Assembly: GCF_018390695.1 (NCBI RefSeq)
Contig: NZ_JAHBGF010000003.1
Span: 62,001 to 126,000 of the forward strand
Reading direction: 5' to 3'
Origin: Ancylobacter sonchi
GTDB lineage: Bacteria > Pseudomonadota > Alphaproteobacteria > Rhizobiales > Xanthobacteraceae
DNA: 64,000 nucleotides
Shown: positions 11,324 through 19,917 of the stretch, piece after piece
Position numbering within the stretch: the stretch's first letter is position 1
Layout: each line of letters starts with the position of its first letter
The notes under the pieces: generated by a model
Database searches by the model: none
Seen by the model: the letters and a program-made list of their open reading frames with translations, nothing else
What the model was told of the DNA's origin: nothing
Position numbers and translations under genes: made by a program

Positions 11324-12049
11324 ATGGAGACCCGCATGCCGTTCATCGCCTCGTTCCAGGCCGCCGACTTCGCCAGCACGCTGATCAGCCTCGTCGTCGC
11401 CTTCGCGATGGGCACGCTGATCGGCGCCGAGCGGCAATACCGCCAGCGCATCGCCGGGCTGCGCACCAATGTGCTGGTGGCCATCGGCGCCTGCCAGTTC
11501 GTCGACATGGCCATGCATCTCGACGGCGCCGGCGGCGCGGTGCGGGTGATCGCCTATGTGGTGTCGGGAATCGGCTTCCTCGGCGCCGGCGTCATCATGA
11601 AGGACGGCCCGCATGTCAGCGGGCTCAACACCGCCGCGACGCTGTGGTGCTCGGCGGCGGTCGGCGCCTGCGCCGGAGCGGACCTCATCGCCCAGTCGGT
11701 GGCGCTCACCGTCTTCGTGCTCGCCGGCAACACGCTGCTGCGCCCGCTGGTGCGCCGGCTGGAGCGGCTGCCGCAGGGCGAGGAGGTCGAGGGCAGCTAC
11801 GAGGTCATCGTGCTCGGCCCCTTGGTCGAGGCGACGGCCGTGCAGGCGCGGCTGAGCGAGATGCTGGACGCCGCCGCCTATCCCGCCGCCGACATCGAGG
11901 CGGCGGAACGGCCCAACGCGATGGTGGAGATCACCGCGCGGCTGGTCTCGACGACCGCCCGCAAGGACGAACTCGACACGCTGGTGGCGCAGCTGCGCGG
12001 CTTGCCCGACATCTCCTCGGCGCACTGGTTCCGCAGCGCCGGTGAGTGA
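11324..12049 (+). CDS. MgtC/SapB-family inner-membrane protein
   Basis: The protein of 241 residues (237 if the ATG at 11336 is used) has four or five N-terminal membrane segments. It carries the MgtC hallmarks MGTLIGAERQYRQRIAGLRT and GIGFLGAGVIMKDG...GLNTAATLW. A soluble C-terminal domain of about 90 residues follows, as in Salmonella MgtC. Family members support growth at low magnesium and modulate the F1Fo ATP synthase or virulence functions. Both candidate starts have a GGAG ribosome site. Confidence 0.9.
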   Translation: METRMPFIASFQAADFASTLISLVVAFAMGTLIGAERQYRQRIAGLRTNVLVAIGACQFVDMAMHLDGAGGAVRVIAYVVSGIGFLGAGVIMKDGPHVSGLNTAATLWCSAAVGACAGADLIAQSVALTVFVLAGNTLLRPLVRRLERLPQGEEVEGSYEVIVLGPLVEATAVQARLSEMLDAAAYPAADIEAAERPNAMVEITARLVSTTARKDELDTLVAQLRGLPDISSAHWFRSAGE

Positions 12050-12088
12050 GGCGGGCCCGGCCGTCATTGGCCGGGGAGTGAGGCCGAC

Positions 12089-12286
12089 TCAGCCGCCATT
12101 GGCCGGGGGCGAGAGGGGCGGGGCGACGGGCGCGTCGACCGGCGGCAGGTACTTGTCGAGCTCGGCGCGCAGCCGCTCGATCACGTCGGCGGCCTCGGAG
12201 AGCTCGTCCTCGATCTTGTCGCGCGGGAACCCGTCGAGATTCGCCGCCATGGCCCGCAGTCGTTCCACGATGTTGCCGCTCGACAT
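12089..12286 (-). CDS. Small conserved-looking hypothetical protein
   Basis: The product of 65 residues starts at MSSGNIVERLRAMAANLD. It is mostly helical, with a heptad-like stretch (DELSEAADVIERLRAELDKYL) and a proline-rich tail. The ATG at 12286 is chosen over longer alternatives because a GGGGATC ribosome site precedes it. Small proteins of this kind (ribosome- or phage-style accessory coiled coils) are common in Hyphomicrobiales. No function is assigned. Confidence 0.6.
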   Translation of the reverse strand: MSSGNIVERLRAMAANLDGFPRDKIEDELSEAADVIERLRAELDKYLPPVDAPVAPPLSPPANGG

Positions 12287-12507
12287 GTCAGATCCCCATT
12301 TTGTTCCGGGCACCGTTGCGGCGCCCATTATACGCCTCTCTCCCTTCCGCACAGCCGGTGACAGGCTGATGACGTGCGATTTCCGGCGGTACGGCGACCC
12401 CGGCTGGCGGCGGCGGCCTTCGCCGGCAAGCCGGCGGCGGATGGCAGGAAAAACTTAAGCCTAAGCACAGCCGGGGCGGCGGCGGGGGCGTTTGATGCTA
12501 CCGCCGG

Positions 12508-12533
12508 TCGTGACAGATGTGCAACAGTGTCAC
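12508..12533. promoter_or_regulatory. Dyad upstream of ilvD, candidate operator
   Basis: The arms CGTGACA and TGTCACG are a perfect 7-bp inverted repeat with a 12-base spacer, about 147 bases before the ilvD start. It lies in the 393-base gap (12287-12679) between the hypothetical gene and ilvD, where I see no other gene. The cognate regulator is unknown. Confidence 0.35.
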
Positions 12534-12679
12534 GCATTCGCAACCATGAGCCGAACCGGGACCCGCGACGCCGCGAAGCCGCCACAAACCGGCACGAAAT
12601 CCGACCCGAAGACAGTGGATAGTCGTGCCTAGGATGCGGGACCACAGAATTCCGCTTCTGCCGGGAAAGTACTTCGAAA

Positions 12680-14407
12680 ATGGACGCCAAGACGCTCATC
12701 GATAAACGGAACCTGCCCAGCCGTCACGTTACGGAAGGGCCGGCGCGCGCGCCGCACCGTTCCTACCTCTACGCGATGGGCCTCACCCGCGAGCAGATTC
12801 ACCAGCCGCTGGTGGGCGTGGCGTCGTGCTGGAACGAGGCGGCTCCCTGCAACATCTCGCTGATGCGCCAGGCGCAGGCGGTGAAGAAGGGCGTCGCGAG
12901 CGCCGCCGGCACCCCGCGCGAATTCTGCACCATCACCGTCACCGACGGCATCGCCATGGGCCATGACGGCATGAAGGCGTCGCTGGCCTCGCGCGAGGTG
13001 ATCGCCGACTCGGTCGAGCTCACCATTCGCGGCCATGCCTATGACGCCCTCGTCGGCCTCGCCGGCTGCGACAAGTCGCTGCCCGGCATGATGATGGCGA
13101 TGGTGCGACTCAACGTGCCGTCGATCTTCATCTATGGCGGCTCGATCCTGCCCGGCTCGTTCCGCGGCCAGCCGGTGACCGTGCAGGACATGTTCGAGGC
13201 GGTCGGCAAGCATTCGGTCGGGCTGATGTCCGACGAGGATCTCGACGAGATCGAGCAGGTGGCCTGCCCCTCGGCCGGTGCCTGCGGCGCCCAGTTCACC
13301 GCCAACACCATGGCGACCGTTTCCGAGGCGATCGGCCTCGCGCTGCCCTATTCGGCCGGCGCGCCGGCGCCCTACGAGATCCGCGACAGGTTCTGCATGG
13401 CGGCGGGCGAGCAGGTGATGGAACTCATCGCCCGCAACATCCGCCCGCGCGACATCGTCACCCGCAAGGCCCTGGAGAACGCTGCGACCGTGGTGGCGGC
13501 CTCCGGCGGCTCGACCAATGCCGGCCTGCATTTGCCGGCCATCGCGCATGAATGCGGCATCAAGTTCGACCTGTTCGACGTCGCCGAGATCTTCAAGCGC
13601 ACCCCCTATATCGCCGACCTGAAGCCGGGCGGGCGCTATGTCGCCAAGGACATGTTCGAGGTCGGCGGCATCCCGCTGCTGATGAAGACGCTGCTCGACC
13701 ATGGCTACCTGCATGGCGACTGCCTGACCGTGACCGGCCGCACCATCGCCGAGAACCTCGCTTCGGTGAAGTGGAACCCGCACCAGGACGTGGTGCGCCC
13801 GGCCAACGACCCGATCACCGTCACCGGCGGCGTGGTCGGCCTGTCCGGCAACCTCGCCGAGGACGGCGCCATCGTGAAGGTGGCGGGCATGAAGAACCTG
13901 AAATTCACCGGCCCCGCCCGCTGCTTCGACGGCGAGGAAGCCTGTTTCGAAGCCGTCACCCATCGCGCCTACAAGGAAGGCGAGGTGCTGGTGATCCGCT
14001 ACGAGGGTCCGAAAGGCGGTCCGGGCATGCGCGAGATGCTGTCGACCACCGCGGCGCTGTATGGCCAGGGCATGGGCGACAAGGTGGCGCTGATCACCGA
14101 TGGCCGCTTCTCCGGCGCCACGCGCGGCTTCTGCGTCGGCCATGTCGGGCCGGAGGCGGCGGTGGGCGGGCCGATAGGGCTCCTGCGCGACGGCGACATC
14201 ATCACCATCGACGCCGTCGAGGGGCGGCTGGAAGTTGCTCTTTCGGACGAGGAACTCGCCGCGCGCCGCAGCGCCTGGCAGCCGCGTCCGTCTTCCGTCG
14301 GCTCGGGGGCCATCTGGAAATTCGCGCAGGCCGTGGGACCCGCCCGTCTGGGCGCGGTGACCCATCCCGGCGGCGCAGCCGAGACACAATGCTATGCGGA
14401 TATCTGA
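12680..14407 (+). CDS. ilvD: Dihydroxy-acid dehydratase
   Basis: The enzyme (575 residues, IlvD/Edd family) dehydrates 2,3-dihydroxy-isovalerate and -methylvalerate to the 2-oxo acids of valine and isoleucine synthesis. The iron-sulfur ligand pattern is visible as Cys57 (NEAAPC), Cys130 (GLAGCDKSLPG) and Cys202 (SAGACG). The spacing of 73 and 72 matches the [2Fe-2S] type. The C-terminal GRFSGATRGFCVGHV signature is also present. It is not linked to other ilv genes; its 3' end overlaps the exoR-like gene by 14 bases. Confidence 0.97.
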   Translation: MDAKTLIDKRNLPSRHVTEGPARAPHRSYLYAMGLTREQIHQPLVGVASCWNEAAPCNISLMRQAQAVKKGVASAAGTPREFCTITVTDGIAMGHDGMKASLASREVIADSVELTIRGHAYDALVGLAGCDKSLPGMMMAMVRLNVPSIFIYGGSILPGSFRGQPVTVQDMFEAVGKHSVGLMSDEDLDEIEQVACPSAGACGAQFTANTMATVSEAIGLALPYSAGAPAPYEIRDRFCMAAGEQVMELIARNIRPRDIVTRKALENAATVVAASGGSTNAGLHLPAIAHECGIKFDLFDVAEIFKRTPYIADLKPGGRYVAKDMFEVGGIPLLMKTLLDHGYLHGDCLTVTGRTIAENLASVKWNPHQDVVRPANDPITVTGGVVGLSGNLAEDGAIVKVAGMKNLKFTGPARCFDGEEACFEAVTHRAYKEGEVLVIRYEGPKGGPGMREMLSTTAALYGQGMGDKVALITDGRFSGATRGFCVGHVGPEAAVGGPIGLLRDGDIITIDAVEGRLEVALSDEELAARRSAWQPRPSSVGSGAIWKFAQAVGPARLGAVTHPGGAAETQCYADI

Positions 14408-15227
14408 CCGTCTGGCCCTCATAGCCGTCGTCGCGACGGCGCTGATGCCGCTCTCCGGGGCGATGTCGGGGGCCTACGCCTTCGACGGCAGCCCGGATTC
14501 CGGCAATGGAGCCGTGTCGGCCCCTCGTCCGCTCGACGAGGCGGTGCGCTCCGGCACCCAGGCGCTGCGTTCGGGCGAGACCGAGAAGGGCATCGATTCC
14601 CTGCGCTATGCCGCCGACCAGGGTCATGCCGGCGCCCAATGGAAGCTTGGGCGCATGTATGCCGAGGGCGAGGGTGTCGAGCGCAACGACATCAAGGCGT
14701 TCGAGTACTTCACCCAGGTCGCCAACATGCATGCGGACGACAACCCGTCGACGCCGCAGGCACGTTTCGTCGCCGACGCCTTCGTGGCGCTGGGCAACTA
14801 CTATCTGGCAGGCATCCCCAACAGCAAGGTGCGGCGCGACCCCAACCGGGCGCGCGACATGTTCGCCTATGCGGCGTCGTATTTCGGCGACCCGGAGGCG
14901 CAGTACCATCTGGCGCGGCTCTATATCGACGGCGTCGGCGTCAATCGCGACCTGCGCTTCGCCGCCCGCTGGCTCGGCCTCGCCGCCCATAAGGGCCAGT
15001 ACCAGGCGCAGGCGGCGCTGGGCGGGCTCCTGGTGAAGGGCGAGGACGGCATCCCCCGTCAGGCGGCGCGCGGCCTGATGTGGCTGACGCTCGCCCGCGA
15101 TGCGGCGGCCGGCCCCGGCGACAAATGGGTGGTCGACCTCTATGACGACGCCTTCGCTGGCGCGACGTCGGACGAGCGCTCCATGGCGCTGGTCTATCTC
15201 GAGCAGTACATGAAGGTCGAGAAGTAA
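14394..15227 (+). CDS. exoR: ExoR-like periplasmic Sel1-repeat regulator
   Basis: This 277-residue protein has a signal peptide (residues 1 to about 29, ending GAYA) and Sel1/TPR-like repeats (HAGAQWKLGRMYAEGEGVERND, ALGNYYLAGIPNS, GDPEAQYHLARLYIDGVGVNRD, ARWLGLAAHKG). The repeat order and wording match ExoR of Sinorhizobium and Agrobacterium. There, ExoR is a periplasmic inhibitor of the ExoS-ChvI two-component system and controls exopolysaccharide, motility and acid response. No exoS or chvI homologue lies in this window. The overlap with ilvD implies co-transcription or translational coupling. Confidence 0.82.
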   Translation: MRISDRLALIAVVATALMPLSGAMSGAYAFDGSPDSGNGAVSAPRPLDEAVRSGTQALRSGETEKGIDSLRYAADQGHAGAQWKLGRMYAEGEGVERNDIKAFEYFTQVANMHADDNPSTPQARFVADAFVALGNYYLAGIPNSKVRRDPNRARDMFAYAASYFGDPEAQYHLARLYIDGVGVNRDLRFAARWLGLAAHKGQYQAQAALGGLLVKGEDGIPRQAARGLMWLTLARDAAAGPGDKWVVDLYDDAFAGATSDERSMALVYLEQYMKVEK

Positions 15228-15616
15228 GCGCCTTTTCGAACTGACGATTCGGTTTCATTTCATCGGATGGCCGGCGGCGCGCCGGGCGCGGGCTTCGCGA
15301 ATCCGACTGCCGTTTGCCTCCCGAAAGCATGTCGTCGCGCCGCGGCCGATCGCGCCGAAGACGGCGCGCGCCGGACCCGCCCGGTCCCCGGCGGTGGCTT
15401 CGGCGCCGGGCGCCGGCCAGGGGGCGTCCCGACCGCCCGAGGCGCGGGGGACGGGACGCACATGCCGCCCTTCGAGCTTTCGAACCACAGGCCGACCCGG
15501 CGGCGCTTCGGCCGCCCCCTTGGGCAACTTCCCGGCCGGACCGATGCCGCCCGCGCTCGCCCTGCGGACGCCTGCATCGGCGCGGCGGACGGCGCCACGG
15601 CAGGTTCGCCGGCCGA
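15228..15616. other. Intergenic interval, nothing recognised
   Basis: These 389 GC-rich bases separate exoR from the convergent DUF2000 gene. Open frames here have no family resemblance and no terminator with a T run is obvious. Confidence 0.4.
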
Positions 15617-16024
15617 TCAGCCGTGCAGCTTCGCGCCCTTGGCGATCTTGTCGACGATCCTGCGATCCGCGCGGAGGGCTATTCCCACCACCCTGGCGGT
15701 CGACGGGTCGAACATGGAGAATGTCGCCCGGTTCGCTTCGTCGTGCCCGGTAGCGAACATCTCCTCGATGTAGAGCGAGGTGGTGACCTGGCGTTCCAGC
15801 GACCGCCTGTGGATCGTGCGAAGGGTCTCCTGATCCGCCGACATGATCACCATCGGCTGGATCGAGAGCGGGTTGTAGACGTGGCCGACGGCGTCACGGT
15901 ACGGTTCGCCGATAATCTCCGGAAACTGGGCGGCAATGCCGCAACTCAGGAACGCCGTGACGTTCAGTTCCTGCCAGGCCGCGAGATCGTCTCGCAGCAC
16001 AATCGTGACCTTGGTATCGAACAT
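15617..16024 (-). CDS. DUF2000-family protein
   Basis: The product of 135 residues starts at MFDTKVTIVLRDDLAAW. The longer upstream frame antisense to the AraC gene is discarded. DUF2000 proteins are small, cytosolic and of unknown biochemical role. Typical stretches here are LNVTAFLSCGIAA and YIEEMFATGHDEANRA. The gene is divergent to the AraC-family regulator, a pairing that suggests the regulator controls it. The two start regions overlap or nearly overlap. Confidence 0.8.
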   Translation of the reverse strand: MFDTKVTIVLRDDLAAWQELNVTAFLSCGIAAQFPEIIGEPYRDAVGHVYNPLSIQPMVIMSADQETLRTIHRRSLERQVTTSLYIEEMFATGHDEANRATFSMFDPSTARVVGIALRADRRIVDKIAKGAKLHG

Positions 16025-16943
16025 GCGAAAGGCACCCACTAGCTGTTTGATCGGCGGGTCACCCCTAGCGTCGACCAGTGAGCCGGGTCTTGAAGGTTCG
16101 TGCGGATTCGACGGCATCGTCCAGGCTCCCGCCACGCGGGGGATCGACCGGATCGAGGCCCGCTTCCGAGGCAACGCCTATTCCCCGCATCGCCACGATA
16201 CCTACGCGCTCGGCGTTACGCTCTCCGGCGTGCAGACGTTCCGCTACCGGGGCGAGACGCGTTTCAGCCTGCCGGGCCAGGTCATCGTCCTCCACCCCGA
16301 CGAACTGCATGACGGCGCGGCGGGGACGGAACTCGGCCTGCGCTATCGGATGCTCTATCTGCCGCCCGAGCGGGTGATCGAGGCTGCGGGTGGGCGGCGT
16401 CAGCTGCCTTTCGTGCGCAGCCCGGTCCTGCGGGACGACGAGCTTCGGCAAAGCCTGCTGGAGGCGCTCGGCGATCTGCAGGGCGAACCCTCCGACCTCG
16501 CCTGGGACGATCTCCTCGCCCGGTTCGCGGATCGGCTCTGGCGGCACGCCGATAGGGAGGGGGCGAGGAGGGGATTTGTCGCCCATGGCGCGGTCACCCG
16601 ATGCCGGGAGTTCCTGCACGACAACAGCGACCGGCCGGTTTCCTCCGACGAGCTTGAGCGGATCAGCGGCCTGGACCGGTATGCGCTCGCCCGCCATTTC
16701 CGGGCGATGCTCGGCACCAGCCCGCATCGTTACCTCGTCATGCGCCGGCTCGAAAAGGCACGCTCGCTGATGGCGGAGGGGCTGAGCCTCTCGGAAGCCG
16801 CCAGTGCGTCAGGCTTCGCCGACCAGAGCCACTTCACCCGCCATTTCAAGAGCACGTTCGGCATGACGCCGGGAAGATGGCTCGTGCTCACGGGAACGGC
16901 CGGCGAGGGGCCGGCGAGAGGGCCGTTGCGGCGGGGCCCCTGA
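16023..16943 (+). CDS. AraC-family transcriptional regulator
   Basis: The regulator is about 306 residues long. The N-terminal cupin-type sensor has the histidine-rich HRHDTYALGVTLSG, LPGQVIVLHPDELHDG pattern. The C-terminal AraC double helix-turn-helix spans roughly the last 100 residues (DRYALARHFRAMLGTSPHRY and LSEAASASGFADQSHFTRHF). The start is uncertain: the ATG at 16023 would share bases with the DUF2000 start codon on the other strand, and a TTG at 16047 is an alternative. Conserved sequence begins near GIVQAP (16113). Confidence 0.85.
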   Translation: MRKAPTSCLIGGSPLASTSEPGLEGSCGFDGIVQAPATRGIDRIEARFRGNAYSPHRHDTYALGVTLSGVQTFRYRGETRFSLPGQVIVLHPDELHDGAAGTELGLRYRMLYLPPERVIEAAGGRRQLPFVRSPVLRDDELRQSLLEALGDLQGEPSDLAWDDLLARFADRLWRHADREGARRGFVAHGAVTRCREFLHDNSDRPVSSDELERISGLDRYALARHFRAMLGTSPHRYLVMRRLEKARSLMAEGLSLSEAASASGFADQSHFTRHFKSTFGMTPGRWLVLTGTAGEGPARGPLRRGP

Positions 16944-16975
16944 AGGGGCCGATTACCTTGCCGGACGGCCGCCCC

Positions 16976-17770
16976 TCACGCGGCGACATCGAGATCGGCC
17001 CAGACCGGGACGTGATCGGAGGGCTTCTCCCAGCTGCGGACATGCTTGTCGATGCCGACGCCCTTGAGCAGGTCGGCGGCCTGCGGAGAGAGCAGCAGGT
17101 GGTCGATGCGGATGCCGTTGTTCTTCTGCCAGGCCCCGGCCTGATAGTCCCAGAAGGTGTACAGCCCCGACGCGTCGCTCGACGCCCGCACGGCGTCGGT
17201 GAGGCCGAGATTCTCGATGGCGCGGAAGGCCGCGCGGGTGCGGGGCAGGAACAGCGCGTCGCGCACCCACATCTCCGGGTGGGCGGCATCCTCCGGCTCG
17301 GGAATGACGTTGTAGTCGCCGGCGACGATGAGCGGCTCCTCAAGCTCCAGCCGGGCGGCGATATGCGCCTTCAGCCGCGCCATCCAGGCGAGCTTGTAGG
17401 AGTATTTCGCGGGGTCGTCGGGCGGGTTGCCATTGGGCAGGTAGATGCCGCAGACCCGCACCACGCCGCCGCCGGGGCGCGAGACCACCACCTCGATGAA
17501 GCGCGACTGCACGTCGTCGCCATCGCCGGGCAGGCCGGTCGTCACCTCGTCGAAGGGCAGGCGGGAGAGCACGGCGACGCCGTTGTAGCTCTTCTGCCCG
17601 TGGACGGCGACATTGTAGCCGGCGGCCTCGAAGGCCTCGCGCGGGAACTGGTCGTCCTGGCACTTGATCTCCTGCAGGCAGACCACATCCGGCTGGCGCT
17701 CGGCGAGCCAGGCCAGCGTGTTGTCGAGCCGCAGCCGGACGGAGTTGACGTTCCAGGTGGCGATGCGCAT
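16976..17770 (-). CDS. xth: Exodeoxyribonuclease III (AP endonuclease)
   Basis: This base-excision repair enzyme has 264 residues when started at MRIATWNVNSVRLRL. The motifs of the ExoIII/APE1 fold are in order: WNVNSVR, LQEIKCQDDQFP (catalytic Glu), YLPNGNP, GDYNVIPEPED, RIDHLLLS and the C-terminal SDHVPVWADL with the catalytic His. Length and motifs fit an intact xthA-type enzyme. Confidence 0.95.
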   Translation of the reverse strand: MRIATWNVNSVRLRLDNTLAWLAERQPDVVCLQEIKCQDDQFPREAFEAAGYNVAVHGQKSYNGVAVLSRLPFDEVTTGLPGDGDDVQSRFIEVVVSRPGGGVVRVCGIYLPNGNPPDDPAKYSYKLAWMARLKAHIAARLELEEPLIVAGDYNVIPEPEDAAHPEMWVRDALFLPRTRAAFRAIENLGLTDAVRASSDASGLYTFWDYQAGAWQKNNGIRIDHLLLSPQAADLLKGVGIDKHVRSWEKPSDHVPVWADLDVAA

Positions 17771-17861
17771 GCGCGAGATATCCGCTTCGTGTCCGCTTCG
17801 GGAGGGGCTTGAATCGGCCGGCAGCATGCCGCCTCGGCCGGCGCCGCGCAAATGCCGGGGA

Positions 17862-18020
17862 TCACCGATGCGGGTGGTGCCGAGGGGTATGACGGATCTT
17901 GGCGTCGCTGGTGCAGTAGAGGCCGTGCCGATAGCAGCCGTCTGTCAGCTGCCGGTCGAGGCGGTGGAACAGATGCGCCAGCACGGAACGCAGGGTGGCC
18001 ATGAACATGGAGGGCTCCAT
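17862..18020 (-). CDS. Possible small hypothetical protein
   Basis: A 52-codon frame begins at MEPSMFMATLRSVL and contains LFHRLDRQLTDGCYRHGLY followed by a His/Arg-rich tail. It sits upstream of xth on the same strand, in the 423-base gap before the next gene. Its amphipathic start and Cys/Tyr/His content look more protein-like than the overlapping frames. There is no strong ribosome site and no known family. This is a tentative call. Confidence 0.35.
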   Translation of the reverse strand: MEPSMFMATLRSVLAHLFHRLDRQLTDGCYRHGLYCTSDAKIRHTPRHHPHR

Positions 18021-18193
18021 CGGCCGGGATCGGCCGTGCCCTCAATGTCGAAGCTGTCGCATCAATTTTCGATTGGGAAGGCGGGAGAGAGCCATAAGCG
18101 GCGCGTAAAGCCGGGAGCCCACCGCCGATTTGCCGAAGCGGAGGGGCGGCTGTTAGGTTCATGGCGCACCACATCCGAAGATGGAGGCGACGC

Positions 18194-18361
18194 ATGGCCG
18201 GATACGGCCCCTATGTCGTCGGAGTGATCGCCGGACTGATCGTTGCCTTGGCGCTCTCGGCCGCGCTGGCGATCAATGGCACGCCGCAACTGCTCCTGTT
18301 CGGCCTCCTGCCGGCGTTGGGCGGCGCGGTCGCCGAACGCGTCCATGCCGCGCGCCGCTGA
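18194..18361 (+). CDS. Small two-helix membrane protein
   Basis: The product of 55 residues starts at MAGYGPYVVGVIAG after a strong GGAGGCGAC ribosome site. It has two hydrophobic segments (residues ~5-25 and ~29-45) and a basic tail (ERVHAARR). No family is recognised. The next small membrane gene follows 82 bases later, so the two may be co-expressed. Confidence 0.6.
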   Translation: MAGYGPYVVGVIAGLIVALALSAALAINGTPQLLLFGLLPALGGAVAERVHAARR

Positions 18362-18443
18362 ACCTGTGCTGCCGTGCCCTGCGTCGCACCACCGGCAGCC
18401 GCTACCACTCGATGAGCGCGCCGTCTCATGAGTGCCTCCCGCC

Positions 18444-18659
18444 ATGTGGACAGGAAACCGGATGCTGCGTGTGCCGACCTTTGCCAAGGTGTTCGTCGCG
18501 GGACTGGTTGGGGGACTTCTGGCGTGGTGGTTCTTTGAAACCGTCTCGCCATCAACTAACGCGCCACCTTATCTGGCCGTGATAATGGCGACGCTGTTCG
18601 CATGCAGCAGCTGGATACGCGAACGTCGCAAGTCGTCGTCCCGGAACGCGACGGACTGA
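18444..18659 (+). CDS. Small membrane protein
   Basis: The product is 71 residues from the ATG at 18444 (an in-frame GTG at 18432 is an alternative). It has two hydrophobic stretches (KVFVAGLVGGLLAWWFF and LAVIMATLFACSSW) and a basic C-terminus (RERRKSSSRN). Base composition is slightly lower in GC than the neighbours. Function unknown. Confidence 0.5.
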   Translation: MWTGNRMLRVPTFAKVFVAGLVGGLLAWWFFETVSPSTNAPPYLAVIMATLFACSSWIRERRKSSSRNATD

Positions 18660-18696
18660 CGCCGCGCGCGGACTGACGCACGCGGAGAGCCGCAAC

Positions 18697-19458
18697 CTAC
18701 ACCACCGGCAATAGCCGCCGCACGATGAGGGCGCCGGAGCGCGCGACCTCGTCCAGGAACCTGTGGATGTCGAAGTGCGATTCGTGGCCGGCGAGGTCGG
18801 ACAGCGCGCGGATCACCACCCAGGGCACGCCGAAGGCGGCGCAGGCCTGCGCCATCGCCGCCCCCTCCATCTCGACCGCCTTGCCGCCGAGCTCGCGGAA
18901 CAGCGCCTCGCGCACCTGCTCGTTGTTGATGAACTGGTCGCCGGTGAGCACGCGGCCGAAATGGATGCGCGGCACCGCGCCGCCGGTAGCGGCGAGCGGG
19001 GACAGCTCGAAATCGGCCAAAGCCGCGCCGATCCGCCCGGCGAGGGCGGGATCGAGCGAGAGGCCGAGCCCTTCGAACGGGTTGAAGAAGGGCTGGTGGC
19101 CGTGCTGGTAGGCGACGAAGCCATCCGGCCCCTCATAGCCGTGATCGTGCTGGACGACATGGTCGGCGATCACCACGTCGCCGATGGCGAGCGCCGGATC
19201 GAGCCCGCCGGCGACGCCGGAGAACATCACCGCGCTGGCGCCGAAGCGCTCGATCAGTAGGGTGGTGGCGATGGCGGCGTTGACCTTGCCCATGCCGGCC
19301 CGCGCCAGCACGACGGATTCGCCGTCAAGCCGGCCGGCATGGAACGCCATGCCGGCCGTCTCGTGGGTCTCGCCATGCTCGATATTGTCGAGGAGATAGG
19401 CGACTTCCTGCTCGAGCGCGCAGAGCACGCCGACGCGCCTTCCCCCGGCGAGGCGCAT
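18697..19458 (-). CDS. mtnN: 5'-methylthioadenosine/S-adenosylhomocysteine nucleosidase
   Basis: This 253-residue protein has the nucleoside phosphorylase fold. It cleaves MTA and SAH, feeding methionine salvage and relieving methyltransferase inhibition. Family motifs are GVLCALEQEV at the N-terminus, FSGVAGGLDPALAIGDVVIAD, the purine/ribose-binding EMEGAAMAQ with the catalytic Glu, and RALSDLAG with the catalytic Asp. The ATG at 19458 shares its A with the erpA stop codon (TGATG), so the two genes are translationally coupled. Confidence 0.88.
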   Translation of the reverse strand: MRLAGGRRVGVLCALEQEVAYLLDNIEHGETHETAGMAFHAGRLDGESVVLARAGMGKVNAAIATTLLIERFGASAVMFSGVAGGLDPALAIGDVVIADHVVQHDHGYEGPDGFVAYQHGHQPFFNPFEGLGLSLDPALAGRIGAALADFELSPLAATGGAVPRIHFGRVLTGDQFINNEQVREALFRELGGKAVEMEGAAMAQACAAFGVPWVVIRALSDLAGHESHFDIHRFLDEVARSGALIVRRLLPVV

Positions 19459-19823
19459 CAGAGCGCGAAGCTGGTGCCGCAGCCGCACGACGCCGTGGCG
19501 TGCGGGTTGCTGATCTTGAACGAGGCGCCGATCAGGTCGTCGACGAAATCGAGCTGCGAGCCGGACATATATTCCAGCGAGACCGGATCGACCACGACAG
19601 TGGCGCCGTCCTTCTCGATGACGATGTCGTCCGCGGTTTTCTCGCGGGTGATGTCGAATTTGTACTGGAAGCCGGAGCAGCCGCCGCCTTCCACGCTGAC
19701 GCGCAGCATGCTGGTGGCCGGTTCGCCGGCGAGGATCTCGGCGATGCGGCGCGCGGCGCTCGACGTCACCGCGACATCGGTGATCGCGGCGGCGGAGGAG
19801 GGAACGAGGGAGGCGTCAGCCAT
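19458..19823 (-). CDS. erpA: Iron-sulfur cluster insertion protein (ErpA/IscA type)
   Basis: This A-type Fe-S carrier has 121 residues starting at MADASLVPSSAAA. The three cluster-binding cysteines are in GGGCSGFQY and CGCGTSF at the C-terminus. A-type carriers pass clusters to apo-enzymes, which would include [Fe-S] proteins such as IlvD. It is first in a two-gene unit with the nucleosidase and is divergent from dgt. Confidence 0.93.
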   Translation of the reverse strand: MADASLVPSSAAAITDVAVTSSAARRIAEILAGEPATSMLRVSVEGGGCSGFQYKFDITREKTADDIVIEKDGATVVVDPVSLEYMSGSQLDFVDDLIGASFKISNPHATASCGCGTSFAL

Positions 19824-19917
19824 CGGAGCGGCCTTCGGATGTTGAATGTGACTGGCTTGATAGTTAAGTGCTGACGCCGCCGAGTCAAAGGGGCGAACGC
19901 GCAGAGGAGACCCGCGC

